A DNA stretch of 64,000 nt from an uncultured Actinomycetes bacterium (GCA_903838295.1 CAILXX010000016.1:55842-119841), one strand, 5' to 3'. Positions 1 through 8,999 are shown, counted from the stretch's first letter. The notes: generated by a model from the sequence alone, not told the origin. Program-made: numbers and translations.

Positions 1-663
1 AGATGAGTAGAGCCGCAATTCTCATTTATATTCCAGCCATTTGGTTCGTTAGATATAGCTATGACTTCTGCCCCGGCACGGCTATATGCCTTAGGGCCGA
101 CTCGCGAAGAAGCACCATTGGCACAATCGATGACAACTTTTAGGCCAGCCAAATTGGTAGTCAATGAATTTAATAAGTGGAATAAATACTGTTCTGCTGC
201 CGAATCATCCGTGATTACGCGGCCAACATCTTTGCCAGTTGGTCGGGTCCAAGGTTCGCCAAGTCGATTTTCAATTGCAGATTCCAGGGCATCATCTAAT
301 TTTCCACCACCCTTTGCGAAGAATTTAATACCGTTATCAGGCATTGGGTTGTGGGAGGCGCTGATCATTACACCAAGATCGGCGCCACGTTCTGCGACTA
401 AATAAGCAATGGCTGGCGTTGGTAGGACTCCGACGCGATAGACATCAACACCCGCGCTACTTAATCCAGCAACGACTGCAGCCTCTAAAAATTCACCCGA
501 AGCTCTGGAATCCTGACCCACAATCGCTTTAGGGCGGTGGCCTTTAAATTCGCCGAGTTCACCCAGAATATGCGCAGCTGCAATAGAGAGATCAACAGCA
601 AGTTCTGCTGTGAGAAATCCGTTGGCAAGACCTCGAACACCATCGGTGCCAAAGAGCGCCATT
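1..663 (-). CDS. glmM: phosphoglucosamine mutase, N-terminal part (cut by window edge)
   Basis: GlmM converts glucosamine-6-phosphate to glucosamine-1-phosphate for UDP-GlcNAc and peptidoglycan synthesis in the cytosol. The 221 codons visible start at ATG 663 with [11 protein letters not shown], the usual GlmM N-terminus, and run open off the left edge. The phosphoserine loop SASHNP is at residues 101-106, with the catalytic serine at 103. The metal-binding loop, the sugar-binding domain and the C-terminal domain lie outside the window. It follows rpsI by 28 nt on the same strand, the rplM-rpsI-glmM order common in Actinobacteria, so it is probably cotranscribed with them. Confidence 0.95.
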
Positions 664-691
664 TAGGAGAGCAATCGCGTGATAAAAGAAA

Positions 692-1177
692 TTAACGCTT
701 GCTGTATTGAGAACGCTTACGTGCCTTCTTTAGACCGTACTTCTTACGCTCGATAACGCGAGGGTCACGAGTAAGGAAGCCAGCCTTCTTAAGAGAAGGA
801 CGGTTTGCATCACGATCAATTTCATTAAGTGCACGAGCAACGCCAAGACGTAGGGCACCGGCTTGACCAGATGTTCCGCCACCGTTGATACGAGCAATTA
901 CATCATATTGGTTCTCTGCACCAACTGTACGGAAAGGTTCTGAAACTAATTGTTGGTGAACCTTGTTTGGGAAGTACACATCAAGTGCCTTTCCATTAAC
1001 AATCCACTTACCGCTACCAGGTGTAAGACGAACACGTGCAACAGCCTCTTTACGACGACCAGTACCACCACCAGGCGCCTTGATTGCTGGGCGATTAGTT
1101 GATGCTGCTGGTGTGGATGAAGAGTAGGAAGTAAGAACTTCTTCTTCGCCGTCAACTGTTGTTTCGAAATCTGACAT
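692..1177 (-). CDS. rpsI: 30S ribosomal protein uS9
   Basis: This is a small-subunit head protein whose C-terminal tail reaches the P-site tRNA. It has 161 residues: an acidic and Ser/Thr-rich N-terminal extension of about 35 residues, then the conserved core beginning [14 protein letters not shown] and ending in the basic tail [12 protein letters not shown]. The extension is typical of actinobacterial S9. It starts 10 nt after the rplM stop and is translated from the same mRNA. Confidence 0.97.
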   Translation of the reverse strand: MSDFETTVDGEEEVLTSYSSSTPAASTNRPAIKAPGGGTGRRKEAVARVRLTPGSGKWIVNGKALDVYFPNKVHQQLVSEPFRTVGAENQYDVIARINGGGTSGQAGALRLGVARALNEIDRDANRPSLKKAGFLTRDPRVIERKKYGLKKARKRSQYSKR

Positions 1178-1187
1178 ATCCGGTTCC

Positions 1188-1643
1188 TTACTTCTTCACA
1201 ATTTGGGAAACTTGAGTAAATTCATATTTTGTTGGGTTCTGCGCAGCGTGTGGATGTTCTGAACCCGCATACACCTTGAGCTTTGATCCAACCGAACGAC
1301 CGAGCTTGTTCTTAGGAATCATTCCAAGAATTGCCTTCTCGATTACACGAGTTGGATCTTGATTGATCAAGTCTGCATACACGATAGAAGTCATGCCACC
1401 TGGATAACCGGAGTGATGGTGAGCAAACTTCTTGCCAGCCTTTTGGCCGGTAAGAACGATCTTCTCTGCATTAATGACAATAACGAAGTCACCCATGTCG
1501 ATGTGTGGTGCAAAAGTAGTTTTATGCTTGCCGCGAAGAAGGACGGCTGCATGGCTAGCAAGGCGACCAAGGACAACTCCTTCAGCATCGATGACATGCC
1601 ACTTGCGGGTGACGTCACCAGCTTTCGGTGTAAATGTGCGCAC
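1188..1643 (-). CDS. rplM: 50S ribosomal protein uL13
   Basis: uL13 is an early-assembly large-subunit protein. It has 151 residues and starts at GTG 1643. It carries the family landmarks [16 protein letters not shown] near the N-terminus and the HHSGYPGG segment. It is the first gene of rplM-rpsI-glmM. A promoter with TTGACC-N18-TAACCT lies 54-83 nt upstream and would give a leader of roughly 45 nt. The preceding gene truA ends 140 nt away, which supports separate initiation. Confidence 0.97.
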   Translation of the reverse strand: MRTFTPKAGDVTRKWHVIDAEGVVLGRLASHAAVLLRGKHKTTFAPHIDMGDFVIVINAEKIVLTGQKAGKKFAHHHSGYPGGMTSIVYADLINQDPTRVIEKAILGMIPKNKLGRSVGSKLKVYAGSEHPHAAQNPTKYEFTQVSQIVKK

Positions 1644-1692
1644 GAGGTCTCTCTCTTTCTAGTCTTGATTCGTATTTATGAACTGCTAAGAG

Positions 1693-1709
1693 GAGCAGGT
1701 TACCTGCTC
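1693..1709. promoter_or_regulatory. perfect 17-bp palindrome over the rplM -10 element
   Basis: The minus strand reads GAGCAGGT-A-ACCTGCTC, two 8-base arms around a single central base. The TAACCT -10 hexamer lies inside it. The predicted start point is just downstream, so the palindrome would be largely untranscribed and is more likely a protein-binding operator than an RNA hairpin. No regulator can be named. Confidence 0.5.
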
Positions 1710-1726
1710 GCCACCCTTGGGGTCAA
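1697..1726 (-). promoter_or_regulatory. sigma-A-type promoter for rplM-rpsI-glmM
   Basis: The minus strand shows TTGACC (1726-1721), an 18-nt spacer and TAACCT (1702-1697). The -35 is preceded by TT, giving TTTTGACC. The same arrangement occurs upstream of rpsL and in front of rplJ, which makes chance unlikely. Confidence 0.7.
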
Positions 1727-1783
1727 AATGAGCTTCCAGAGCCCACATTTCACCTCAAAATGGCGAGAAAAACTCCCCCTTTT

Positions 1784-2665
1784 TTACTCCAAACCTTCGC
1801 CATCATCTGTGAGCGCTGAACTGTTGAATATTTCGTAATTAAGTAGCTGTTCCGCACTTGGGTAATCAACTCCAACCAAAGTTAGGCCACGGGCCGGAAA
1901 TACATACGAATCTGAAACTCGTGACTGCGCCGCAAGAATTTCTGCCATCCACTCTGGGGCAAACCTTCCTTCCCCAACACATACTGCCGCACCCACAAGA
2001 TTGCGGACCATGTTCCAACCAAAGCCATCTGCCGCGATATCGCAGATCACAAAACCATCTTTATCTCGCTTCCACTCAAATTCCAAAAGTGTTCGTAGCG
2101 TCGAACCGCCCTCCCGGTATCTGCAGAAAGTAATAAAGTCGTGCTTACCGAGCATCGCTGAAGATGCCAGATTCATTAAATCAACATCCAGTGGCCGGAA
2201 CCAGGTAGCTGCGTCGATACGCTGCAAGGGCATCAACTCTTGGTTTCCATCGAGCAACTTGTAGCGATAATGACGAGCCGTAGCCGAAAATCGGGCGTCG
2301 AAATTAGTTGGCGCCTTAGAAACATTGAGAATCCGAATATCTTCATCAAGCATTTGATTAAGTCGGTATCCAAAATGTTCTGGATCTAATGGATCTTTCT
2401 CTGGTTGGTACCGCGTTGCTTGTATCGACTCAGGAATATCTACATGAAGTACTTGACCTGTCGCATGAACCCCGGCATCAGTTCGGCCTGCAACAACCGT
2501 GTTTACTTCAGTGCGAATAAATCGAGAAATAACTTCTTCAATTTCACCTTGCAATGTCCTTTGATCTGGCTGTTTCGCCCAACCTGAATAGCGGGTTCCG
2601 TCATAAGCAAGATCTATACGTAAACGACGAAACCCGCCCTCAGGATTGAGGGCGGGCTCGATCAT
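1784..2665 (-). CDS. truA: tRNA pseudouridine(38-40) synthase TruA
   Basis: TruA isomerises uridines 38-40 in the anticodon stem-loop of many tRNAs. It has 293 residues. The catalytic-Asp motif AGRTDAGVHATGQ lies near residue 60, and the N-terminal LAYDGTRYSGWAKQP block is standard. No other start codon sits between ATG 2665 and that block, so the long start is kept. Codons 4-11 therefore encode a strong 10-bp hairpin directly downstream of rplQ. It is probably cotranscribed with the alpha operon, with translation possibly limited by that hairpin. Confidence 0.95.
   Translation of the reverse strand: MIEPALNPEGGFRRLRIDLAYDGTRYSGWAKQPDQRTLQGEIEEVISRFIRTEVNTVVAGRTDAGVHATGQVLHVDIPESIQATRYQPEKDPLDPEHFGYRLNQMLDEDIRILNVSKAPTNFDARFSATARHYRYKLLDGNQELMPLQRIDAATWFRPLDVDLMNLASSAMLGKHDFITFCRYREGGSTLRTLLEFEWKRDKDGFVICDIAADGFGWNMVRNLVGAAVCVGEGRFAPEWMAEILAAQSRVSDSYVFPARGLTLVGVDYPSAEQLLNYEIFNSSALTDDGEGLE
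2633..2656 (-). terminator. 10-bp GC-rich hairpin after rplQ, inside the truA start region
   Basis: The minus strand reads CCCGCCCTCA-ATCC-TGAGGGCGGG followed by TTTCGTCGTTT. The stem is perfect with a tetraloop and begins 31 nt after the rplQ stop codon. The T-tract is interrupted, so it may be a partial terminator or an attenuator that also covers the truA initiation region. Intrinsic termination is inferred. Confidence 0.5.
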
Positions 2666-2686
2666 AAGCTTTTGTTACAACAAAAA

Positions 2687-3043
2687 TTAATCAGTCACGA
2701 GTTCGATAACAGCCATAGGCGCGTTATCACCGTTACGTGGACCAACCTTTGTGATGCGGGTGTATCCACCAGGACGTGACGCGAAGCGAGGTGCAATTTC
2801 AGTAAAGAGTGTATGTACAACGCTCTTGTTTTGAATTGTCTCCATGACGCGACGACGAGCTGGAAGATCGCCCTCTTTGGCAGCAGTGATCAACTTTTCA
2901 GCCAACGGACGAAGGCGCTTAGCCTTTGCCTCAGTGGTCTTGATCTTGCCGTGTTCGAAAAGTTGTTCAGCCAGAGTGCCTAGCAACAATCTTTCGTGTG
3001 CTGGACCGCTTCCGAGCCGTGGTCCTCTACTTGGTGTTGGCAT
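2687..3043 (-). CDS. rplQ: 50S ribosomal protein bL17
   Basis: bL17 is a large-subunit protein near the exit tunnel. It has 118 residues with the [11 protein letters not shown] start and the [23 protein letters not shown] block. It begins 9 nt after rpoA, the invariant end of the alpha operon. A GC-rich hairpin follows its stop. Confidence 0.97.
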   Translation of the reverse strand: MPTPSRGPRLGSGPAHERLLLGTLAEQLFEHGKIKTTEAKAKRLRPLAEKLITAAKEGDLPARRRVMETIQNKSVVHTLFTEIAPRFASRPGGYTRITKVGPRNGDNAPMAVIELVTD

Positions 3044-3052
3044 GGCGTTCTC

Positions 3053-4066
3053 CTAGAGCTGCTCTGAGTCAACGAGATCTTCGTCGACATCAGTTCCGTA
3101 GTTGTGGTGTTTTGTTGGATCAAATCCGATTGGGCTGTCCTTCAGTTGAAGACCCATGCTGTGAAGTTTTGCCTTCACTTCATCGATCGACTTAGAACCG
3201 AAATTACGGATATCTAGAAGGTCTGCCTCTGAACGGCCTACAAGCTCACCGACGGTATGGATACCTTCGCGCTTCAGGCAGTTGTATGAGCGAACTGTCA
3301 GGTCAAGATCTTCGATTGGAAGAGCAAGATCAGCAGCAAGCGCAGCATCTTGGACAGAGGGTCCCATTTCGATACCTTCAGCGTTTACGTTCAATTCGCG
3401 AGCGAGGCCAAAGAGTTCAACCAATGTCTTACCAGCTGATGCCATTGCATCTGAAGGCTTCATGGATTGCTTTGTCTCTACATCAACGATCAAACGGTCA
3501 AAGTCGGTCCGTTGTTCTACGCGAGTTGCTTCGACCTTGTAGGTCACGCGCAAGACTGGTGAATAGATTGAGTCAACCGGAATGCGTCCGATCTCTCCGC
3601 CGGCTACCTTATTGGCAACTGCGGTGACATAACCGCGACCGCGTTCAACGGTGAGTTCGACTTCGAACTTTGCCTTTGAATTAAGGGTAGCGATATGTAG
3701 ATCTGGGTTATGTACTGCAACTCCTGCTGGAGCTGCGATATCAGCACCGGTAACAACTCCCTCGCCATTCTTACGAATGTAGAGAAGTGCTGGCTCATCG
3801 TTATCTGATGAGAGAACCAAGTTTTTGATGTTCAAGACGATCTCTGTGAGATCTTCCTTCACACCTTCCATGGTGGTGAATTCGTGAAGTGCACCGTTGA
3901 CACGGATGCTGGTAATTGCTGCACCAGGGATCGATGACAACAAGGTACGGCGTAAAGAATTACCAAGGGTGTATCCAAAACCAGGCTCTAGCGGTTCAAT
4001 AATGAAACGCGAGCGAAATTCCGAAACTACTTCCTCAGTGAGGATAGGGCGTTGTGCAATGAGCAC
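3053..4066 (-). CDS. rpoA: DNA-directed RNA polymerase alpha subunit
   Basis: Alpha scaffolds RNA polymerase assembly, and its C-terminal domain contacts UP elements and activators. It has 337 residues: alpha-NTD at about 1-230 ([25 protein letters not shown] near the N-terminus), an acidic linker, alpha-CTD at about 250-310 ([20 protein letters not shown]), and an acidic tail. It lies 59 nt downstream of rpsD. A 7-bp inverted repeat (GGAGATC/GATCTCC, 4087-4108) lies in that gap. Confidence 0.98.
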   Translation of the reverse strand: MLIAQRPILTEEVVSEFRSRFIIEPLEPGFGYTLGNSLRRTLLSSIPGAAITSIRVNGALHEFTTMEGVKEDLTEIVLNIKNLVLSSDNDEPALLYIRKNGEGVVTGADIAAPAGVAVHNPDLHIATLNSKAKFEVELTVERGRGYVTAVANKVAGGEIGRIPVDSIYSPVLRVTYKVEATRVEQRTDFDRLIVDVETKQSMKPSDAMASAGKTLVELFGLARELNVNAEGIEMGPSVQDAALAADLALPIEDLDLTVRSYNCLKREGIHTVGELVGRSEADLLDIRNFGSKSIDEVKAKLHSMGLQLKDSPIGFDPTKHHNYGTDVDEDLVDSEQL

Positions 4067-4125
4067 TTATTTCCTCCGTACGTCGGGGAGATCCACTATT
4101 TGATCTCCTTTAATGGGATTACTAA

Positions 4126-4752
4126 TTACTTGCTGTAAAGCTCAACGATAAGTTGCTCTTGGATCTGAGTGTCGATAATCGTCCGGGTTGGGATTGCATG
4201 AACCAAGATTCGCATCTTCGCTCCAACAACTTCCATCCACGCAGGGACGCTCTTCTCGCCCAATTCAGCGCTTGCGACAATAAATGGTGTTGTATCCAAT
4301 GAACCGGGAACTACATCAATGATGTCCATTGCTGTAACACGGAAAGAAGGAATATTTACCTTCTTGCCATTCACCAAGAAATGTCCATGACGAACAAGTT
4401 GGCGGGCCATATCGCGGCTCTTTGCAAAGCCTGCACGGAATACAACGTTATCGAGACGGGTCTCGAGGATTATGAGAAGGTTTTCACCAGTCTTGCCTTG
4501 AAGACGGTTCGCCTCTTCGTAATAACCACGGAACTGCTTCTCTAGAACTCCATACATACGCGCGCACTTTTGCTTTTCGCGTAGCTGGCCTAGGTATTCA
4601 GATTCCTTGGTACGGCCGCGACCATGTTGCCCTGGTGGGTATGGACGTGACTCAATCGGACACTTTGGACCATCGCACTTAGAGCCCTTAAGAAAGAGCT
4701 TTACTTTTTCGCGACGGCAGCGCTTGCAATCTGCTCCGGTATAACGAGCCAT
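4126..4752 (-). CDS. rpsD: 30S ribosomal protein uS4
   Basis: uS4 is a primary 16S-binding assembly protein. It has 208 residues. The N-terminal CKRC and CDGPKC pairs form the zinc-binding 'C+' version of S4. The S4 RNA-binding domain (LDNVVFRAGFAKSRDMARQLVRHGHFLVNG) is central. It sits between rpsK and rpoA as in most bacteria, where S4 is also the alpha-operon repressor. No pseudoknot target was identified here. Confidence 0.97.
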   Translation of the reverse strand: MARYTGADCKRCRREKVKLFLKGSKCDGPKCPIESRPYPPGQHGRGRTKESEYLGQLREKQKCARMYGVLEKQFRGYYEEANRLQGKTGENLLIILETRLDNVVFRAGFAKSRDMARQLVRHGHFLVNGKKVNIPSFRVTAMDIIDVVPGSLDTTPFIVASAELGEKSVPAWMEVVGAKMRILVHAIPTRTIIDTQIQEQLIVELYSK

Positions 4753-4768
4753 TTATTCTCTTCCTTCC

Positions 4769-5197
4769 TTAAACTCGACGAGGCTTTGGTGGGCGGCAAC
4801 CATTGTGTGGAGCTGGAGTGACATCTGAGATGGCACCAACTTCCAAACCGGCGGCCTGCAATGAACGGATAGCTGTTTCGCGACCAGAACCTGGTCCCTT
4901 AACGAATACATCAACCTTCTTCAAACCATGCTCTTGCGCGCGACGAGCTGCTGCTTCAGCGGCCATCTGTGCTGCGAATGGTGTTGATTTACGTGAACCC
5001 TTGAAACCTACTTGGCCAGCTGAAGACCAAGAGATAACAGCGCCCGAAGGATCTGTAATAGAAATAATGGTGTTGTTGAAGGTGCTTTTAATGTGAGCCT
5101 GACCAACCGCAATATTCTTCTTTTCTTTCTTGCGCATCTTGATCTTGCCTTTAGCAGCAGCGCCCTTTGCAGGCGTCTTTGTCTTAGCCGCGGCCAT
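4769..5197 (-). CDS. rpsK: 30S ribosomal protein uS11
   Basis: uS11 is a platform protein of the small subunit. It has 142 residues: a Lys/Ala-rich N-terminal extension, then the core with [18 protein letters not shown] and the C-terminal [18 protein letters not shown]. Its start codon overlaps the rpsM stop by one base, implying translational coupling. Confidence 0.97.
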   Translation of the reverse strand: MAAAKTKTPAKGAAAKGKIKMRKKEKKNIAVGQAHIKSTFNNTIISITDPSGAVISWSSAGQVGFKGSRKSTPFAAQMAAEAAARRAQEHGLKKVDVFVKGPGSGRETAIRSLQAAGLEVGAISDVTPAPHNGCRPPKPRRV

Positions 5198-5574
5198 TAC
5201 TTGGTCTCCTTCTTCTTACCAGCGATTGCCTTACGAGGGCCCTTACGTGTGCGCGCATTTGTATGTGTGCGTTGGCCACGAACAGGCAAACCCTTACGGT
5301 GGCGAATACCTTGGTAGCTTTGAATTTCGACCTTGCGACGAATGTCGCCCGCTACTTCACGGCGAAGGTCACCTTCGATTTTATAATTTGCTTCGATGAA
5401 TTCACGAAGCTTTGCCAATTCTGGCTCTTGGAGATCTTTGACTCGGGTATCAGGATTAACACCGGTAGCAGCAAGAGTTGCATGCGCGCGGGTTAAACCG
5501 ATTCCGAAAATATAGGTGAGTGCGATCTCAACGCGTTTTTCGCGAGGAAGATCAACACCGACAAGACGTGCCAT
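5197..5574 (-). CDS. rpsM: 30S ribosomal protein uS13
   Basis: uS13 is a head protein forming intersubunit bridges. It has 125 residues, with [21 protein letters not shown] at the start and [20 protein letters not shown] sequence (here [16 protein letters not shown]) near the C-terminus. It is preceded by a 174-nt spacer containing three hairpins, the longest gap inside the spc/alpha block, so it may have its own initiation or regulation. Confidence 0.97.
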   Translation of the reverse strand: MARLVGVDLPREKRVEIALTYIFGIGLTRAHATLAATGVNPDTRVKDLQEPELAKLREFIEANYKIEGDLRREVAGDIRRKVEIQSYQGIRHRKGLPVRGQRTHTNARTRKGPRKAIAGKKKETK

Positions 5575-5620
5575 ATCGCTTACCCTTTTTCTTCTATCTG
5601 GAAGGTCCTTCGCAATGCCC

Positions 5621-5679
5621 CCCGGTTGGGTAACCGGGCCTCGGCCTACCAGTCCGAGGGTCTGAAGTTTTCACTTCAG
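5621..5679 (-). promoter_or_regulatory. three consecutive hairpins between rpmJ and rpsM
   Basis: Three inverted repeats follow one another: CTGAAGT/ACTTCAG (5662-5679, 4-nt loop), CCTCGG/CCGAGG (about 5639-5659) and CCCGGTT/AACCGGG (5621-5638, 4-nt loop). None is followed on the minus strand by a long T-run. They may be an mRNA-stability structure or a ribosomal-protein autoregulatory leader for the alpha operon. The function is inferred from position only. Confidence 0.45.
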
Positions 5680-5748
5680 TTGCATTACGCGTTATTTTGG
5701 AACTTTTTATCCTTAATTAAATTATTAATTAAACTAGATGAATCTAGA

Positions 5749-5862
5749 TTAACCTTGACGTTGCTTGTGACGAAGATTGTCGCAAATCACCATGACGCGA
5801 CCATTACGACGAATGACCTTGCACTTGTCGCAAATCTTTTTCACGCTTGGCTTAACTTTCAC
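5749..5862 (-). CDS. rpmJ: 50S ribosomal protein bL36
   Basis: bL36 is a small zinc-binding protein of the large subunit. It has 37 residues and starts at GTG 5862 with AGGAG six bases upstream. The sequence begins [15 protein letters not shown] and ends [11 protein letters not shown]. Cys11, Cys14, Cys27 and His32 are the zinc ligands of the 'C+' paralogue. It lies 12 nt downstream of infA. Confidence 0.96.
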   Translation of the reverse strand: MKVKPSVKKICDKCKVIRRNGRVMVICDNLRHKQRQG

Positions 5863-5874
5863 GACTAACTCCTA

Positions 5875-6096
5875 TTACTTGTAACGATAGATAATGCGAC
5901 CTCTTGTGAGGTCGTACGGACTAAGTTCAACAATCACACGATCTTCAGGAAGGATGCGAATATAGTTCTGTCGCATCTTGCCACTGATGTGTGCAAGAAC
6001 TTTGTGCCCATTTGTAAGTTCAACTCGGAACATGGCGTTCGGCAGTGCTTCAGCTACGGTGCCCTCAATTTCGATTGCTCCGTCTTTCTTGGCCAA
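5875..6096 (-). CDS. infA: translation initiation factor IF-1
   Basis: IF-1 is an S1-fold protein that occupies the A site during initiation. It has 73 residues: [20 protein letters not shown] at the N-terminus and the RGRIIYRYK end. The only in-frame start giving the normal N-terminus is TTG 6096, with a weak AAGTAGG six bases upstream, so translation is probably inefficient. A 122-nt gap with alternative GC-rich hairpins separates it from map. Confidence 0.96.
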   Translation of the reverse strand: MAKKDGAIEIEGTVAEALPNAMFRVELTNGHKVLAHISGKMRQNYIRILPEDRVIVELSPYDLTRGRIIYRYK

Positions 6097-6125
6097 GCAG
6101 TACCTACTTATCTATTCATCGTTTT

Positions 6126-6150
6126 CCCCTACGGGGAGCTCCCCAACGGG
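6126..6150 (-). promoter_or_regulatory. overlapping CCCC/GGGG inverted repeats upstream of infA
   Basis: The plus strand reads CCCCTACGGGGAGCTCCCC then AACGGG. Two hairpins are possible, CCCC-TAC-GGGG (6126-6136) and the palindrome GGGGAGCTCCCC (6133-6144). They share the GGGG block and so exclude each other. The element lies 30-55 nt upstream of the infA TTG codon. A regulatory role is speculative. Confidence 0.3.
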
Positions 6151-6218
6151 CTTCCGCTCATTTCTGGGCAGAGGGTAATCCTAAGGCGCAGCGGCTAAAA
6201 CACGAAATCGGGATGCTT

Positions 6219-7031
6219 TTATGCTAAAAGCTCCGAGACTTCGACCCCTAGGACCCCCAGCCTCTCTCTGCCCCCATCCAGAGCGGTCAGCACGAATGGC
6301 TTCCCATCTGGCAACAGGGCAAATGAGTGTTCGAAGTGCGCACCATTGGACTTATCGCTTGCAATAACCGTCCAATCGTCAGAGAGGGTCTTCATCTTCT
6401 CCGTACCGCGGGTAATCATTGGTTCGATAGCAAGGGCTAACCCCGGCTTTAATTCGAGGCCAAGCCCTGCCGGTCCATAATTAATAACATGTGGATCTTG
6501 GTGCATTTCTGTGCCAATTCCGTGACCACCATATTCGCGCAAAATTCCGTACTTACCTTGGCTGACAATATATGACTCAATCGCATGAGAAATATCAGAA
6601 AGATGTCCGCCAACTTTTCCGGCAGCAATCCCCCGCCACATAGATTCTTCGCAGACATCCATTAATTTTTGATCTTCGGCCGCAACCGCTCCTACGCCAA
6701 CAGTAAAAGCAGAATCGCCATGCCAACCTTCGACAATCGCTCCAAAATCAATCGACATAACATCGCCTTCAATCATCGGGCGTTCGTTCGGAATTCCATG
6801 AACAACCTCATGATTAACTGATGCGCAGATAACATTTGGGAAGCCGTTGTAGTTTAAAAAAGAAGGAATTGCATTATGTGCCTTTAGAAAATCGGCAGCC
6901 ATGGCATCAAGTTCTAATGTCGTAACTCCTGGCTTGATAGCTGCCTTCATGAGTTCTAAGCCACCTGCGACAACAAGGCCGGCGCGCCGCATTACTTTAA
7001 GTTGATCAACCGTCTTTATCTGAATCGCCAT
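6219..7031 (-). CDS. map: type I methionine aminopeptidase
   Basis: Map removes the initiator methionine from new proteins using a dinuclear metal site. It has 270 residues. The pita-bread fold motifs are present: CASVNHEVVHGIPN (substrate His), SIDFGAIVEGWHGDSAFTVGVG (metal Asp pair), GGHGIGTEMHQDP (metal His) and the Glu ligands in LAIEPM and HFEHSFALL. It starts 5 nt after adk and is cotranscribed with secY-adk. Confidence 0.97.
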   Translation of the reverse strand: MAIQIKTVDQLKVMRRAGLVVAGGLELMKAAIKPGVTTLELDAMAADFLKAHNAIPSFLNYNGFPNVICASVNHEVVHGIPNERPMIEGDVMSIDFGAIVEGWHGDSAFTVGVGAVAAEDQKLMDVCEESMWRGIAAGKVGGHLSDISHAIESYIVSQGKYGILREYGGHGIGTEMHQDPHVINYGPAGLGLELKPGLALAIEPMITRGTEKMKTLSDDWTVIASDKSNGAHFEHSFALLPDGKPFVLTALDGGRERLGVLGVEVSELLA

Positions 7032-7036
7032 GGCGG

Positions 7037-7678
7037 TTACTTCAGCGCTGCAATTGCCGAAGCAGATATCTCTGAAACATCTCCATACGCGCTTATTACT
7101 TTGAGTAATCCTTCTTTTTGATAGTAAGAAATAATTGGTTCTGTCTGTTCTGCATAAACATTTAGTCGATTAGCAACTACCTCTTCTTTATCATCTTCGC
7201 GCTGATACAACTCGCCACCGCACTTGTCACAGACGCCATCTACCGCAGGTTTTTCAAAGATTACATGTGATGGCGCCCCACAATCACGACAGGTGCGTCG
7301 ACCAGATAGGCGTTTAATAATCTCTTCATTAGATATCTGAAGTTCCAAAACAGCATCAAGTGAGATCGCTTTTTCTTCCAAAACTTCGTCCAGAAATTCT
7401 GCCTGCCCAACGTTACGTGGATATCCATCTAGCAAGAAGCCATCTGCAGCATCAGCATGACCAATCCGGTCTTTAAGCATCTCATTGGTAACAGAGTCTG
7501 GCACCAGATTTCCGGCATCCATATATGATTTCGCTAATTTGCCGAGTTCTGTTTCACCTTTGATATTGGCACGAAAAATATCACCCGTAGAAATATGTGG
7601 AATTGAGTAATGCGCTGCTAGGAATACCGCCTGGGTGCCTTTACCAGCGCCTGGTGGTCCTACAAGGATTAATCTCAT
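7037..7678 (-). CDS. adk: adenylate kinase, zinc-LID type
   Basis: Adk interconverts ATP+AMP and 2 ADP. The start is ATG 7678 (MRLILVGPPGAGKGTQ), where homologues begin. The longer open frame to 7780 only overlaps secY. It has 213 residues with the P-loop at 8-13. The LID domain carries CRDC and CDKC pairs, giving a structural zinc site as in many Gram-positives. It lies 25 nt after secY. Confidence 0.97.
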   Translation of the reverse strand: MRLILVGPPGAGKGTQAVFLAAHYSIPHISTGDIFRANIKGETELGKLAKSYMDAGNLVPDSVTNEMLKDRIGHADAADGFLLDGYPRNVGQAEFLDEVLEEKAISLDAVLELQISNEEIIKRLSGRRTCRDCGAPSHVIFEKPAVDGVCDKCGGELYQREDDKEEVVANRLNVYAEQTEPIISYYQKEGLLKVISAYGDVSEISASAIAALK

Positions 7679-7703
7679 TTTAAAGTTCTCTGCAAAAAAT
7701 AAA

Positions 7704-8999
7704 TTAGCGCAGGAATCCCTCATATGAACGCTGTTGCAATTGAGACTCGATCTGCTTTGCAGTGTCAAGACCCACGCCAACGACGATCAAGATTGCTGTT
7801 CCGCCAAATGGGAAGTTCTGCGAAGCCTGGAAGAGAATCAAGGCAATGATCGGAATAATTGCCACAAAGGCCAAGTAGAGCGAACCAGGTGCGGTAATGC
7901 GGGAGAGAACATATTGCAAGTATTCAGATGTGGGCTTACCCGCACGAATACCTGGGATAAATCCGCCGTATTTCTTCATGTTCTCTGCAACTTCATCCGG
8001 ATTGAATGTAATTGCTACATAAAAATAGGTGAAGAAAATGATCAGCGCAGCGTATGAAACTATATAAATAGGGTGATCACCCTTAACAAGATTCTGTTGA
8101 ACCCATACTGCCCACTTTGATTTTGAGCCAGAGAAATTAACAATCAACGATGGAATATAAAGGAGTGATGAAGCGAAGATGACTGGGATAACTCCAGCCT
8201 GGTTCACCTTAATGGGAATATAGGTAGACGTTCCACCGTATGACTGGCGGCCAACTTGGCGCTTTGCATATTGAACCGGGATGCGACGTTGAGCTTGCTC
8301 AACGAACACAACTGCAGCAACGACCAAGATGCCAACGGCCATCACGAACAAGAAGGCGAATAGGCCCTTCTGCTGCTTAATTGACCAGAGCTGAGTTGGG
8401 AAGCCAGATGCGATCGATGTGAAAATCAAGATCGACATACCGTTACCAACACCACGATCTGTGATCAATTCACCAAGCCACATAATTACTGCGGTACCAG
8501 CAGTCATTACCAACACCATCGTCACAATACGAGTCCATGAGGAATCAGGAACGATTGGAAGAGTACATCCACTAAATAGTCGACCAGTTGAACGAGCAAC
8601 GGCGATCAATCCAGTTGATTGCAGGATTGCAAGACCCACGGTCAAATAACGGGTGTACTGAGTAAGAGTTGCGGTTCCTGATTGTCCTTCAGCTTTGAGG
8701 GTTTCAAAGCGCGGAATAACAACCGTCAAAAGTTGAACAATGATAGAGCTGGTGATGTAAGGCATGATTCCCAGCGCAAAGACAGAAAGGTGCAATAGCG
8801 CTCCACCAGAAAATAGATTGATAAGTCCAAAAAGTCCGCCCGAACTTGTCTGGTTCAGACAGGCTTGAACGTTCTTGTATGAGACGCCTGGGGTTGGGAC
8901 GATCGATCCGAAACGGAAGAGCCCCATAATTCCCAGGGTGAAGAAAATCTTTACGCGAAGATCCGGCGTTCTAAAAGCCTTACCAAACGCTGCAAGCAT
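7704..8999 (-). CDS. secY: Sec translocon channel subunit SecY
   Basis: SecY forms the membrane pore for Sec-dependent export and insertion. It has 431 residues with about ten hydrophobic segments. Family blocks include FRFGSIVPTPGV near the N-terminus, VIPVIFASSLLY in the middle and the ALILFQASQNFPFGGTAILIVVGVGLDT C-terminal region. It is placed after rplO and before adk, the standard spc-operon order. Its partner secE lies near 35.7 kb. Confidence 0.97.
   Translation of the reverse strand: MLAAFGKAFRTPDLRVKIFFTLGIMGLFRFGSIVPTPGVSYKNVQACLNQTSSGGLFGLINLFSGGALLHLSVFALGIMPYITSSIIVQLLTVVIPRFETLKAEGQSGTATLTQYTRYLTVGLAILQSTGLIAVARSTGRLFSGCTLPIVPDSSWTRIVTMVLVMTAGTAVIMWLGELITDRGVGNGMSILIFTSIASGFPTQLWSIKQQKGLFAFLFVMAVGILVVAAVVFVEQAQRRIPVQYAKRQVGRQSYGGTSTYIPIKVNQAGVIPVIFASSLLYIPSLIVNFSGSKSKWAVWVQQNLVKGDHPIYIVSYAALIIFFTYFYVAITFNPDEVAENMKKYGGFIPGIRAGKPTSEYLQYVLSRITAPGSLYLAFVAIIPIIALILFQASQNFPFGGTAILIVVGVGLDTAKQIESQLQQRSYEGFLR

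Noticed and set aside
1359..1838. 159-residue plus-strand open frame across rplM and its promoter region
   Set aside because: It is antisense to rplM, which is certain, and its protein has no recognisable family features or ribosome site.
2633..2656. Identity with the L17 downstream element family
   Set aside because: That family is known from Lactobacillales. A simple 10-bp hairpin after rplQ is not enough to claim homology.
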